A DNA stretch of 64,000 nucleotides from Streptomyces sp. NRRL B-1347. Its GTDB lineage: Bacteria > Actinomycetota > Actinomycetes > Streptomycetales > Streptomycetaceae. The position numbers and the translations under genes are program-made. The stretch lies in contig NZ_JOJM01000008.1 of the NCBI RefSeq assembly GCF_000720325.1, forward strand, positions 1 to 64,000, read 5' to 3'. A model generated the notes under the pieces. That model saw only the letters and a program-made list of their open reading frames with translations, did no database searches and was not told where the DNA came from. This document shows positions 15,205 to 24,610 of the stretch, one piece after another (the first letter of the stretch is position 1; every line of letters begins with the position of its first letter).

Positions 15205-16938
15205 ATGCTTGACCACCTCATCACGGGGGCCACTGTCGTCGACGGGACCGGTGCCGCGGCCCGCGTGGCCGATGTGGGCATCAAGGACGGGCGCGTCGCC
15301 GTCGTCGCCCCGGGTGTCACCACGGACAGCCGCACCGTCGAAGACGGTCGCGGCCTCGTGCTCGCGCCCGGGTTCGTGGATCCGCATACGCACTACGACG
15401 CGCAGCTCTTCTGGGATCCGTACGCCACACCGTCGTTGAACCACGGGGTGACGACCGTCGCGGGCGGGAACTGCGGGTTCACGCTGGCGCCGCTGAATCC
15501 GGCGCGGCCCGACGACGCCGACTACACGCGCCGGATGATGTCCAAGGTCGAGGGCATGTCCCTGGTGGCGCTCGAAGAGGGCGCGCCCTGGTCGTGGCGG
15601 TCCTTCGGGGAGTACCTGGACGCGCTGGAGGGGCGGATCGCCGTCAACGCCGGGTTCATGGTGGGGCACTGCGCGCTGCGGCGGTACGTGATGGGGGCCG
15701 ACGCCGTCGGCGGGCAGCCGTCGGACGCGCAGCTGGAGCGGATGGTCGCGCTGCTGCACGAGGCGATGGCGGCGGGCGCCTGGGGCCTGTCCACGACGCA
15801 GTCGTCGACGCACTCGGACGGCGACGGCGCCCCTGTGGCGTCCCGGCACGCGCGCCCCGCCGAGCTGCTCGCGCTCGCGCGGGCGGTCGGCGAGCACGAG
15901 GGCACCCAGCTGGAGGCGATCGTCGCCGGCTGCCTGGACCGGTTCAGCGACGCCGAGGTCGACCTGCTCGTGGAGCTGAGCGCGGCCGCGGGACGGCCGC
16001 TGAACTGGAACGTGCTCACCATCGACGCGGCCGTGCCCGAGCGCGTGCCGCGCCAGCTCGTGCCCAGCGAGCGCGCCCGGGAGGTGGGCGGCCGGATCGT
16101 CGCCCTGACCATGCCGATCCTGACGCCGATGAACATGTCGCTCGGCACGTTCTGCGCCCTGAACCTCATCCCGGGATGGGGGGAGGTCCTGGGGCTCCCG
16201 ATACCCGAGCGCATCGCGCGGCTCCGCGACCCGGACGTGCGCGCGGAGCTGCTGCGGCGCGCCACCGGTGAGGAGGCGGGCGTCTTCCGGCGGCTCGCGC
16301 ACTTCGACCGGTACGTCATCGGGGACACGTACTCCGACGCCAACGCCGGGCTCGCGGGCCGGGTGGTCGGCGACATCGCCGCCGAGCGCGGCCAGGAGCC
16401 CTTCGCCTGCCTGGTCGACATCTGCGCCAACGACCGCATGCGGACCGTCCTGTGGCCCATGCCGACCGACAACGACCCCGCGTCGTGGGCGCTGCGCGCC
16501 GAGACCTGGGAGCACGAGGACGTGATGCTCGGCGGCTCCGACGCCGGGGCGCACCTGGACCGCATGTGCGGGGCGCCGTACACGACGCGGTTCCTCGGCG
16601 ACTGCCTGCGCGGCCGGAAGCTGGTCGGCCTGGAGCGGGCGGTGCGGATGCTCACGGACGACCCGGCGCGCCTCTTCGGCCTGCGCGAGCGCGGCCGCGT
16701 CACGGAGGGCTACCACGCGGACCTCGTCCTCTTCGACCCGGAGACCATCGCCGCGGGCACCGCCACGCTCGTGCACGACCTGCCGGGGGACAGCCCGCGC
16801 CTGGACTCCAAGGCGCTCGGGGTGCGGGCCGTGTGGGTCAACGGCGTCGAGGCGATCCGCGACGACGTGGTGACGGGCGCGGTGCCCGGCCGGGTCCTCA
16901 GGTCGGGCCGTGACACCCGGACGGTGGCCACCAAGTGA
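15205..16938 (+). CDS. N-acyl-D-amino-acid deacylase-like amidohydrolase
   Basis: A 577-residue zinc amidohydrolase of the D-aminoacylase/dihydroorotase group. APGFVDPHTHYDAQLFWDP near residue 55 has the HxH metal ligands and the HYDAQ extension of D-aminoacylases. Next come HGVTTVAGGNCGFTLAPL, then GGSDAGAHLDRMCGAPY near residue 445 with the metal Asp. The C-terminus has the usual small beta domain (GYHADLVLFDPETIA). Many relatives of unknown substrate lie in actinobacterial catabolic clusters. The aldehyde dehydrogenase gene overlaps it by 4 bp, so the two are coupled. No CTGACG dyad was found directly upstream; it may depend on the promoter at 13923 unless the intergenic hairpin stops transcription. 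Confidence 0.85.
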   Translation: MLDHLITGATVVDGTGAAARVADVGIKDGRVAVVAPGVTTDSRTVEDGRGLVLAPGFVDPHTHYDAQLFWDPYATPSLNHGVTTVAGGNCGFTLAPLNPARPDDADYTRRMMSKVEGMSLVALEEGAPWSWRSFGEYLDALEGRIAVNAGFMVGHCALRRYVMGADAVGGQPSDAQLERMVALLHEAMAAGAWGLSTTQSSTHSDGDGAPVASRHARPAELLALARAVGEHEGTQLEAIVAGCLDRFSDAEVDLLVELSAAAGRPLNWNVLTIDAAVPERVPRQLVPSERAREVGGRIVALTMPILTPMNMSLGTFCALNLIPGWGEVLGLPIPERIARLRDPDVRAELLRRATGEEAGVFRRLAHFDRYVIGDTYSDANAGLAGRVVGDIAAERGQEPFACLVDICANDRMRTVLWPMPTDNDPASWALRAETWEHEDVMLGGSDAGAHLDRMCGAPYTTRFLGDCLRGRKLVGLERAVRMLTDDPARLFGLRERGRVTEGYHADLVLFDPETIAAGTATLVHDLPGDSPRLDSKALGVRAVWVNGVEAIRDDVVTGAVPGRVLRSGRDTRTVATK

Positions 16939-18407
16939 CCTTCACCGAGAGCCTGTTCATCGACGGCGAGCGGGTCGAGCCCGACGGCGGCCGCTACGAC
17001 GTGCTCGACCCGGCGAGCGAGGAGGTCGTGGGCCGCGCGCCCGAGGCGAGCCCCGCGCAGGTCCGGCAGGCCGCCGCGGCCGCGCGGGAGGCCTTCGGCC
17101 CGTGGTCGCGCACGGCCCCCGAGGAGCGCGCGGCGGTCCTCGACCGGGCGGCCGGCATCCTCCAGCGGGACGCCGAGGAGCTCTCCGCCCTCGCCCAGGC
17201 CGAGACCGGCGCGACGACGGCGACGGCGCGCGGCATGCAGGTCGCGGTGGCCGCGGCACGCTTCAGACGGTATGCGAAGGGGGCGCTTGAACCCGTCGAG
17301 GAGGGTCTGCCGCCGCAGGTCAACGAGGCGGGGCCGCTGGGCCGCGCGGCCGCCGTCGGCGCCGTGGCGATCCGCCAGCCGGTCGGCGTGGTCACCTGCG
17401 TCACCTCGTACAACAACCCCTGGGCCAACGCGGTGGGCAAGGTCGCCCCGGCCCTGGCGATGGGCAACACCGTCCTGGTGAAACCCGCGCCCCAGGACCC
17501 GCTGTCCGTCTACCGGATGGCCGCGGCGCTCGCGGAGGCCGGGGCGCCGCCCGGCGTGGTGAACGTGGTCAGCGGCACCTCCGCCGCGGTCGGCGAGGCG
17601 GCCGTGGAGTGCGCCGACGTCGACATGGTGAGCTTCACCGGCTCCACGGCCGTCGGCCGGCGCATCGGCGAGGCGTGCGGGCGCGGCATGAAGCGCCAGC
17701 TCATGGAGTTGGGCGGCAAGGGCGCCGCCGTCGTCTTCGCGGACGCGGACCTGGACGCGGCGGTCGCCGGGATCGGCACGACGTTCTCCTTCTACAGCGG
17801 CCAGATCTGCACGGCACCGACCCGGGTGATCGTCCAACGCGCCGTCTACGAACCGCTCCTGGAGAAGCTCGCCGCGTACGCGTCGTACCTGAAGGTCGGC
17901 GACCCGCGGGCCCCGGGCACCGTGGTGGGCCCGGTCATCTCGGCGGCGCACCGGGACCGCGTCGAGGCGTACGTGGAGCTCGGCCGCAAGGAGGGCGCGC
18001 GCCTGGTCACCGGCGGCACTCGGCCGCCGGGCCCCGGCTTCTACGTCACCCCGGCGCTCCTCGCCGACTGCACCCCCGACATGCGCGTGGTCCGGGAGGA
18101 GATCTTCGGGCCCGTCGTCGTGGTGGTCCCCTTCGACGGCGACTCCGCCGAGGCCGCGGAGGACACCGCGGTGGCCCTCGCCAACGACAGCGACTACGGC
18201 CTGCTCTCCTACGTCTGGTCGGCGGACGCGGCCCGCGCCTTCCGCGTCGCGCGGCGCCTTCGCTCGGGCGGCGTCGGCGTGAACACGATCGCCCGCAACA
18301 TGGAGGCGCCCTTCGGCGGCTTCAAGGCCAGCGGGGTCGGCCGCGACTGCGGGTCCTACGCCCTCGCCGCGTACAGCGAGACGCAGTCCGTGGTCTGGGC
18401 GGGGTGA
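16935..18407 (+). CDS. Aldehyde dehydrogenase family protein
   Basis: A 490-residue NAD(P)-dependent aldehyde dehydrogenase, a standard length. Cofactor-site motif SFTGSTAVGRRIGE near residue 235, catalytic Glu in MELGGKGAAVVF near residue 257, catalytic Cys in YSGQICTAPTRV near residue 293, and EEIFGPVVVV near residue 390. It would oxidise an aldehyde to a carboxylate in the cytosol. The GTG start overlaps the stop of the upstream hydrolase gene (GTGA), giving translational coupling. The substrate cannot be read from sequence; the context suggests an intermediate of the same catabolic route. Confidence 0.88.
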   Translation: MTFTESLFIDGERVEPDGGRYDVLDPASEEVVGRAPEASPAQVRQAAAAAREAFGPWSRTAPEERAAVLDRAAGILQRDAEELSALAQAETGATTATARGMQVAVAAARFRRYAKGALEPVEEGLPPQVNEAGPLGRAAAVGAVAIRQPVGVVTCVTSYNNPWANAVGKVAPALAMGNTVLVKPAPQDPLSVYRMAAALAEAGAPPGVVNVVSGTSAAVGEAAVECADVDMVSFTGSTAVGRRIGEACGRGMKRQLMELGGKGAAVVFADADLDAAVAGIGTTFSFYSGQICTAPTRVIVQRAVYEPLLEKLAAYASYLKVGDPRAPGTVVGPVISAAHRDRVEAYVELGRKEGARLVTGGTRPPGPGFYVTPALLADCTPDMRVVREEIFGPVVVVVPFDGDSAEAAEDTAVALANDSDYGLLSYVWSADAARAFRVARRLRSGGVGVNTIARNMEAPFGGFKASGVGRDCGSYALAAYSETQSVVWAG

Positions 18408-18515
18408 CCGCACGGGACCAGCCCGCACGGGACCGGGGGACTAGGTCCGGCGTGGTCCCCGGCTGGTCCCCGGGACGGATACGGGCCGGTCGCGGCCCCA
18501 ACTAGCGTCCCCGGC

Positions 18516-19160
18516 ATGAGAATCGCAGTGATCGGAACCGGAAACGTCGGCCGCGCCACCGCCCGGGCATGGGCCGCCGCCGGACACGACGTGGTGCTCG
18601 GCTCGCGTGACCCCGGGGCCAGGAAGGACGTCGGCGCGGAGCTCGGCCTGCCGCTCGCCGCGGTGCGGGAGGCGGCGGCGGGCGCGGAGGTGGTCGTGAA
18701 CGCGACGCCCGGCGCGGACTCCGTGGCCCTGCTGCGCGCGGCGGGCGCCGACGTCCTCGACGGCAAGGTGCTCGTCGACATCGCCGTGGGCTACACCGTC
18801 GAGCCCCACGGCTTCGTCCTCACCCACGCCGAGGTGTCCCTCGGCGAGGAGATCCAGCGGGCCTTCCCCGCGGCCCGGGTCGTCAAGACCCTGACCACGA
18901 TGGACTCCGTGACCATGGTCGCGCCGGGCGGTCTTACCGGGGAGAGCACGGTGTTCCTCTCCGGCGACGACCCCGCCGCGAAGAAGGTGACGGGCGCCCT
19001 GCTCACCGACCTCGGCTGGCCCGAGTCCGCCCACCTGGACCTGGGCGGCATCGAGACCGCCCGCGGCCAGGAGCACTTCGCCCACATGTTCGTGGCCCTT
19101 GCGGGAGCCCTCGGCACCCACGCCTTCAACATCCGGGTGGTGCCCCCGGCCGCGAAGTGA
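18516..19160 (+). CDS. NADPH-dependent F420 reductase-like oxidoreductase
   Basis: A 214-residue Rossmann-fold protein of the F420_oxidored (PF03807) type. MRIAVIGTGNVGRATARAWA is the N-terminal GxGxxG dinucleotide motif, VVLGSRD near residue 28 has Ser-Arg for NADP phosphate binding, and VVKTLTTMDS lies near residue 125. Some family members transfer hydride between NADP(H) and F420; others reduce different substrates. The F420 role is supported by two LLM enzymes upstream and FO synthase downstream. It has its own 108-bp upstream region and ends 1 nt before the convergent CehA/McbA gene. Confidence 0.8.
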   Translation: MRIAVIGTGNVGRATARAWAAAGHDVVLGSRDPGARKDVGAELGLPLAAVREAAAGAEVVVNATPGADSVALLRAAGADVLDGKVLVDIAVGYTVEPHGFVLTHAEVSLGEEIQRAFPAARVVKTLTTMDSVTMVAPGGLTGESTVFLSGDDPAAKKVTGALLTDLGWPESAHLDLGGIETARGQEHFAHMFVALAGALGTHAFNIRVVPPAAK

Positions 19161-20678
19161 TCAGCGCCCCAGGAAGATCGGGTTCGTGAGCGCCCGCATC
19201 GGGCCCGGCAGCGGCGGCGCCACCTGCGGCTTGCGCACCTCGGCGCGTACGTACGCCGCGTACGAGGCCGTGGTCCGCCACTCGGCGGAGCCGGTGCCCG
19301 TCTCGGCGACGGGCGGGCTCGTGAACAGGACGCCCTGGTCCGTCACGAAGCGGATCGTGCAGCCGGGTGCGCCCTTGACGTCCAGGCGGACCGTCACCGG
19401 GGCGTCGGCGTCCACGCGCAGGCGCTCGCCGATGCCCGCGTGCCGGCCCTTGCCGCCGGCCGCGGAGAAGGTCAGCTCGACCTCCTTGGCCTCGGCGATG
19501 TAGGAGCGGCCCGCGCGGATGCCCTCCTGGACGGCCTCGCGCGTCAGGTCGTCGGCGAGGACGACGGTCTGCGGGCGGCCCACCGGGTCCGGGTCGCGGT
19601 GGGCGTCGCTGTTGCCCATCGCGGGCGTCCAGCGGCGCCCGCCGCGCGCGGCCGCCACCAGGGCGTTGTCCCACTCGGAGAGGGCGACCTCGTCCTCGGG
19701 CGAGTAGGCGCCGTTCCACACCTCGACCGCGTCGGCCTCGCCGAAGCCGAACTTCCAGTTGCAGCCGACGCAGGTGGCGTGCGGATGGGCGGGCACCACG
19801 AGGCCTCCGGCGCGGCGCACGGCGCGGGCGTAGTGGCCGAAGCGGTTGTCGCGCGCCCGGTAGCGCCAGTCGATGAACGTGCCGGGGTCCGTACCGAGCG
19901 CGAGGACGTGGCCGTTGCGGGTGGTGATCTCCTCGCCGAGCAGCACCAGCAGGTCGTCCCCCGCGACCTCGGACCAGTGGGCGTGCGCGGAGTGGGTGTT
20001 GTGCTCCGATGTGTTGATGAAGTCCAGGCCCGCCGCGCGGGCGAGCGCCCCGATCTCGGCGGGGGTGCGCCGCCCGTCCGAGTACCAGGTGTGCAGATGG
20101 CAGTCGCCCCGGTACCAGGCGCGGCCCCGCCCCTTGGCCCGCTCCGGCGGGTACGTCGGCTTCGGCGTGCTGCCGGGCGCCCCGTAGGTGAGGGTGATGG
20201 TCACCTCGTACGGAAGGCCCTGCGGGGCCACCGTGTACGGGCCGAGCGCGATGTGCCAGCGGCCCGCGCGCACCGGCCCGGGGACGTAGCCCGGGGTCGC
20301 GTCGTCGGCGCGGACGAAGAACTCCGTGCGGGCGCCGCCCGACCAGCCGCGGAAGCCCTCGCCGCCGAGGTCCGTGCCGCGCTCGTCGAAGATGCCGATG
20401 TCCAGGGCGTTGCCGACGGTGCCCGCGGGCACCGTCGGCTTCTCGTAGGCGTAGGCGACATGGATCTCCCGCACGCCGCGCGGCACGTCCACCGGCAGGT
20501 AGACGAAGTCGGGCGAACCGGTGGGAAGCGTGCCCTTGACGGTCTTCGTCTCCTTGCCGGAGCGCCGCTCGGCGGCCCCGGCTTCGTCTGCGAAGCTCAC
20601 GGTTCCCAACGTAAGGGCGGTGGCCGCCCCCGTCACGAGCAGCGCCCGTCTGTTCAGGTGGTGTTCGTCCTCGCACAT
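19161..20678 (-). CDS. Exported CehA/McbA-family PHP-domain metallohydrolase
   Basis: A 505-residue protein. The N-terminus HLNRRALLVTGAATALTLG has an RR pair followed by a hydrophobic core and AGAAE, consistent with a Tat or Sec signal peptide. After a beta-rich domain (about 50-190) comes a PHP metal site: RGDCHLHTWYSDG near residue 200 (HxH), TSEHNTHS near residue 235, GEEI near 262, PAHPHATCVG near 310 and MGNSDAHRDP near 375. CehA and McbA are carbamate hydrolases of this superfamily; the substrate here is unknown. ATG 20678 has GGGGAG 6 nt upstream; the longer in-frame start at 20735 would disrupt the signal peptide. Confidence 0.85.
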   Translation of the reverse strand: MCEDEHHLNRRALLVTGAATALTLGTVSFADEAGAAERRSGKETKTVKGTLPTGSPDFVYLPVDVPRGVREIHVAYAYEKPTVPAGTVGNALDIGIFDERGTDLGGEGFRGWSGGARTEFFVRADDATPGYVPGPVRAGRWHIALGPYTVAPQGLPYEVTITLTYGAPGSTPKPTYPPERAKGRGRAWYRGDCHLHTWYSDGRRTPAEIGALARAAGLDFINTSEHNTHSAHAHWSEVAGDDLLVLLGEEITTRNGHVLALGTDPGTFIDWRYRARDNRFGHYARAVRRAGGLVVPAHPHATCVGCNWKFGFGEADAVEVWNGAYSPEDEVALSEWDNALVAAARGGRRWTPAMGNSDAHRDPDPVGRPQTVVLADDLTREAVQEGIRAGRSYIAEAKEVELTFSAAGGKGRHAGIGERLRVDADAPVTVRLDVKGAPGCTIRFVTDQGVLFTSPPVAETGTGSAEWRTTASYAAYVRAEVRKPQVAPPLPGPMRALTNPIFLGR

Positions 20679-20903
20679 GGTGGCTCCCCAGAGTCGGTGA
20701 CGACGGTGACGACGAGACATGAGTGGTGCGTGCAACCCTGGTATTGAGCCGTGAACTCCCCTGTAAGGGAAGGGAATCGACAGGTTTACGGGCGGGGACG
20801 GCGGGGGCGCTCCGGGGCGGCCGGGACGGCGCCCGCGGGGGCCGCCGCGACCTGGCGGAAGTGTCTGTAGGTGTCATGTGTTGTCGCTCGTATGCTCAAG
20901 GAC

Positions 20904-23501
20904 ATGACCAACAGCGCACAGCCCCCCGAGGACGGACGTCCCACAGCCAACGCCATGCGGCGGGCCCTGCGGCGGGCCAGGGACGGCGTCGCGCTGGACG
21001 TGGCGGAGGCCGCCGTGCTGCTCCAGGCGCGCGGCGATGACCTGGAGGACCTGGCGGCCTCGGCCGCCCGGGTGCGGGACGCGGGCCTGGAGGCCGCGGG
21101 TCGCACTGGCGTCATCACGTACTCGAAGAGCGTGTTCATCCCGCTGACCCGGCTGTGCCGGGACAAGTGTCACTACTGCACGTTCGTCACCGTGCCGGGC
21201 AAGCTGCGCCGGGCCGGGCACGACATGTTCATGTCCCCGGACGAGGTCCTGGACATCGCCCGCAAGGGCGCCGCGCTCGGCTGCAAGGAAGCGCTCATCA
21301 CCCTCGGCGACAAGCCCGAGGACCGCTGGCCCGAGGCCCGCGAGTGGCTGGACGCGCACGGCTACGACGACACCATCGCGTACGTACGGGCCATATCGAT
21401 CCGCATCCTGGAGGAGACGGGCCTGCTGCCCCACCTCAACCCGGGCGTGCTGTCGTGGACCGACTTCCAGCGCCTGAAGCCGGTGGCCCCTTCGATGGGC
21501 ATGATGCTGGAGACCACCGCCGAGCGGCTCTGGTCCGAGCCCGGCGGCCCGCACCACGGCTCCCCGGACAAGGAACCGGCCGTCCGCCTGCGCGTCCTTG
21601 AGGACGCGGGCCGCTCGTCCGTGCCCTTCACCAGCGGGCTGCTCATCGGCATCGGCGAGACGTACGAGGAGCGCGCGGAGTCCCTCTTCGCGCTGCGCCG
21701 CGTGTCCCGCTCGTACCACGGCGTGCAGGAACTGATCATCCAGAACTTCCGCGCCAAGCCGGACACCGCGATGCGCGGCATGCCCGACGCCGAGATCGAC
21801 GAGCTCGTCGCCACGGTCGCCGTCGCCCGGCACATCATGGGCCCCTCCGGCTGCGTCCAGGCCCCGCCGAACCTGGTCGACGGCGAGTACGGCCGCCTCA
21901 TCCGCGCCGGGATCGACGACTGGGGCGGCGTCTCGCCGCTCACCATCGACCACGTCAACCCGGAGAAGCCCTGGCCGCAGATCGAGGCGCTCGCCGAGCA
22001 GTCGGCCGCCGAGGGCTTCGAGCTGCGCGAACGCCTCTGCGTCTACCCCGAGTTCGTCCGGCGCGGCGAGCCGTGGCTGGACCCGCGCCTGCGCCCGCAC
22101 GTGGACGCGCTCGCCGACCCGGAGACGGGCCTGGCGAATCCGGACGCCCCGGTGCGCGGCCTGCCCTGGCAGGAGCCCGACGAGGGGTACGTGGCCTCAT
22201 CAGGCCGCACCGACCTGCACCGCACCATCGACACCACGGGCCGCACCACCGACCGGCGTGACGACTTCGACGAGGTGTACGGCGACTGGGAGGCGCTGCG
22301 CGAGCAGGCCGCGCCCGGCATGGTGCCGTCCCGGCTCGACGGCGACGTCCGCTCCGCCCTCGCCACGGCCGCCGACGACCCGACCCGCCTCACCGACGCC
22401 GAGGCGCTCGTGCTGCTGCACGCGGACGGCCCCGCCCTGGACGCGCTCTGCTCCGTCGCCGACGACGTCCGCAAGTCCGTGGTGGGCGACGACGTCACGT
22501 ACATCGTCACGCGGAACATCAACTTCACGAACGTCTGCTACACCGGCTGCCGCTTCTGCGCCTTCGCGCAGCGCCGCACCGACGCCGACGCCTACACCCT
22601 GTCCCTGTCGCAGGTCGCCGACCGCGCCGCGCAGGCCTGGGACGTCGGCGCCGTCGAGGTGTGCATGCAGGGCGGCATCCACCCCGACCTGCCCGGCACG
22701 GCGTACTTCGACATCGCCGAGGCCGTGAAGGAGCGCGTGCCCGGCATGCACGTGCACGCCTTCTCCCCGATGGAGGTCGTCAACGGCGCGACCCGCACGG
22801 GCCTGTCGATCCGCGAGTGGCTCCAGCGCGCCAAGGAGGCGGGCCTCGACTCCATCCCCGGCACCGCCGCCGAGATCCTCGACGACGAGGTCCGCTGGAT
22901 CCTGACCAAGGGCAAGCTCCCGGCGGCCACGTGGATCGAGGTCGTCAAGACCGCCCACGAGCTGGGGCTCCGCTCCTCGTCCACGATGATGTACGGCCAC
23001 GTCGACCAGCCGCGGCACTGGCTCGGCCACTTCCGCACCCTGGCCGCGATCCAGCAGGAGACCGGCGGCTTCACGGAGTTCGTGACGCTGCCCTTCATCC
23101 ACACCAACGCGCCCGTCTATCTGGCGGGCATCGCCAGGCCCGGCCCCACCACCCGCGACAACCGCGCGGTGACGGCCATGGCCCGGCTCCTGCTCCACCC
23201 CCACATCCCCAACATCCAGACCAGCTGGGTGAAGCTCGGCACGGAGGGGGCAGCCGAGATGCTGCGCTCCGGCGCGAACGACGTCGGCGGCACGCTGATG
23301 GAGGAGACCATCTCCCGCATGGCGGGCTCCGGTTACGGCTCCTACCGCTCGGTCAAGGACCTCGTCGCGATCGCGGAGGCGGCGGGGCGCCCGGCGCGGC
23401 CGCGCACGACCCTGTACGGGGAGGTCCCCGAGGAGCGGGTACGGACGGCGGCGGCGTCGGACGGGCACCTGCCGGAGCTGCTGCCGGTGCTCGACGCGTA
23501 G
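20904..23501 (+). CDS. fbiC: FO synthase, fused CofG-CofH radical SAM enzyme
   Basis: An 865-residue bifunctional enzyme that makes 7,8-didemethyl-8-hydroxy-5-deazariboflavin (FO) from tyrosine and the flavin precursor 5-amino-6-ribitylaminouracil, the first committed step of F420 biosynthesis. Two radical SAM clusters of CX3CX2C type are visible: C85/C89/C92 (CRDKCHYC, CofG half) and C545/C549/C552 (CYTGCRFC, CofH half). The length matches actinobacterial FbiC. The start is uncertain: ATG 20904 agrees with the homologue N-terminus I recall, but AAGGAC directly abuts it; ATG 20892 or 20871 are alternatives. The gene is monocistronic and followed by a strong hairpin. It supplies the cofactor for the LLM and F420 reductase-like enzymes encoded upstream. 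Confidence 0.95.
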   Translation: MTNSAQPPEDGRPTANAMRRALRRARDGVALDVAEAAVLLQARGDDLEDLAASAARVRDAGLEAAGRTGVITYSKSVFIPLTRLCRDKCHYCTFVTVPGKLRRAGHDMFMSPDEVLDIARKGAALGCKEALITLGDKPEDRWPEAREWLDAHGYDDTIAYVRAISIRILEETGLLPHLNPGVLSWTDFQRLKPVAPSMGMMLETTAERLWSEPGGPHHGSPDKEPAVRLRVLEDAGRSSVPFTSGLLIGIGETYEERAESLFALRRVSRSYHGVQELIIQNFRAKPDTAMRGMPDAEIDELVATVAVARHIMGPSGCVQAPPNLVDGEYGRLIRAGIDDWGGVSPLTIDHVNPEKPWPQIEALAEQSAAEGFELRERLCVYPEFVRRGEPWLDPRLRPHVDALADPETGLANPDAPVRGLPWQEPDEGYVASSGRTDLHRTIDTTGRTTDRRDDFDEVYGDWEALREQAAPGMVPSRLDGDVRSALATAADDPTRLTDAEALVLLHADGPALDALCSVADDVRKSVVGDDVTYIVTRNINFTNVCYTGCRFCAFAQRRTDADAYTLSLSQVADRAAQAWDVGAVEVCMQGGIHPDLPGTAYFDIAEAVKERVPGMHVHAFSPMEVVNGATRTGLSIREWLQRAKEAGLDSIPGTAAEILDDEVRWILTKGKLPAATWIEVVKTAHELGLRSSSTMMYGHVDQPRHWLGHFRTLAAIQQETGGFTEFVTLPFIHTNAPVYLAGIARPGPTTRDNRAVTAMARLLLHPHIPNIQTSWVKLGTEGAAEMLRSGANDVGGTLMEETISRMAGSGYGSYRSVKDLVAIAEAAGRPARPRTTLYGEVPEERVRTAAASDGHLPELLPVLDA

Positions 23502-23505
23502 CCCG

Positions 23506-23549
23506 TCGCGGGGCGCCCGCGCGGGGGGATACGCGTGGGCGCCCCGCGA
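23506..23549 (+). terminator. Hairpin terminator after fbiC
   Basis: Inverted repeat CGCGGGGCGCCC (23507-23518) with its complement at 23537-23548, extended by one T-A pair to 13 bp, loop 18 nt. It starts 5 nt after the fbiC stop. There is no U-run, as is usual for Streptomyces terminators. Confidence 0.7.
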
Positions 23550-23638
23550 GACGCTGGCGCGCGGAGCAGAATTGACCCATCATCCGCAAGCGAAAGTGAC
23601 CCTACTCAGGGAGTCATTTCAGCCATAGAGTTCTGATC

Positions 23639-24202
23639 ATGAACACGAACGAAGCCCTCGCGAACACCGCCACCCCGCCCTTCCAGCCGGTCCTGACCCG
23701 CCACGCGGAGGCCGAGACCAGCGCCGACCCGAGCAGCGTCATGACCTTCCTGGGCGAGACGGGCGGTGCCGCGGGCTTCACCAGCTACCGCTCGACCTTC
23801 GCGGCGGGCGCGGTGGGCGCCCCGGCCCACTTCCACACCAAGGCCACGGAGCTGTTCTTCGTGGTCAGCGGCTCCCTCCAGGTGCTGATCGGCGACGAGA
23901 TCAAGGTCCTGGACGCGGGCGACTTCCTGGCCGTCCCGCCGCACACCCCGCACGCCTTCGCGGCGGCGCCGGGCCACGAGGCGGACGTCCTGTTCGTCTT
24001 CACGCCGGGCATGGACCGCTTCGACTACCTGCGCCTGCTCGGCCGGGTGCTGCGCGGCGAGGCCGACTTCAAGGAGATCGCCGAGTCGGGGGAGCGCTTC
24101 GACAACCACTACGTGGACAGCCCGGTGTGGCGCGCCGCCCTGGAGTCCGCGAAGACGGAGTCCGCGCAGACCGAGGCCGCGCAGACGGAGGCCGCTCAGT
24201 GA
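23639..24202 (+). CDS. Cupin-domain protein
   Basis: A 187-residue single cupin barrel. Cupin motif 1 is seen in GAPAHFHTKATELFFVVSGSLQV (His ligands and Glu, about residues 60-85), and motif 2 in GDFLAVPPHTPHAF (about 97-112). The arrangement resembles quercetin 2,3-dioxygenase-like small cupins. The C-terminal 20 residues are a repetitive tail, three copies of a (S/A)-(Q/K)-T-E-(S/A)-A unit. The upstream region has AT-rich segments (AGTCATTTCAGCCATAGAGTTC). The VOC gene start overlaps its stop (GTGA), so the two form a coupled pair of small metal-binding enzymes. Substrate unknown. Confidence 0.83.
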   Translation: MNTNEALANTATPPFQPVLTRHAEAETSADPSSVMTFLGETGGAAGFTSYRSTFAAGAVGAPAHFHTKATELFFVVSGSLQVLIGDEIKVLDAGDFLAVPPHTPHAFAAAPGHEADVLFVFTPGMDRFDYLRLLGRVLRGEADFKEIAESGERFDNHYVDSPVWRAALESAKTESAQTEAAQTEAAQ

Positions 24203-24597
24203 TCGACGCGACGACGCACGTGCGCGTGGCCCGTCCCTCGCGGGACCTCGCCGCCGCCGAGCGCTTCTACGTGGACGCCCTCGGCCTCGGTGTCCTGTGG
24301 CGGTCCACCGAGCGCGTCCCCGGCGAGCACGACCTGCTGATGGTCGGCCCGCCGGGCGGCTCCTGGCACTTCGAGCTGACCCACGACCCCGAGAACCCGC
24401 TGGAGCCGACCCCGACGGTGGACGACCTGTTCGTGGTCTACCTGGGCGAGCCGGTGGCCGAGGCCCTGGTGGACCGCCTGCTCGCGGCGGGCGGCACCCG
24501 GGTCCCCGCGCACAACCCGTACTGGGACGAGCACGGCGTGACGCTCACCGACCCGGACGGCTACCACCTGGTGCTCTGCTCGCGGGTGTGGGGCTAG
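24199..24597 (+). CDS. VOC family protein coupled to the cupin gene
   Basis: A 132-residue vicinal oxygen chelate protein. The first unit has HVRVARPSRDLAAAERFYVDALGL, with an early His; the middle has SWHFELTHDPENP, with His and Glu; the C-terminal strand has TLTDPDGYHLVLCSR. The GTG start at 24199 overlaps the cupin stop codon and gives the canonical N-terminus; an upstream in-frame ATG at 24127 would only add cupin-overlapping residues. The fold is shared by glyoxalase I, dioxygenases and resistance proteins. The coupling with a cupin suggests the same pathway. The stop is 13 bp from the convergent NmrA-like gene. Confidence 0.83.
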   Translation: MIDATTHVRVARPSRDLAAAERFYVDALGLGVLWRSTERVPGEHDLLMVGPPGGSWHFELTHDPENPLEPTPTVDDLFVVYLGEPVAEALVDRLLAAGGTRVPAHNPYWDEHGVTLTDPDGYHLVLCSRVWG

Positions 24598-24610
24598 CCA
24601 CCGCACGGCA

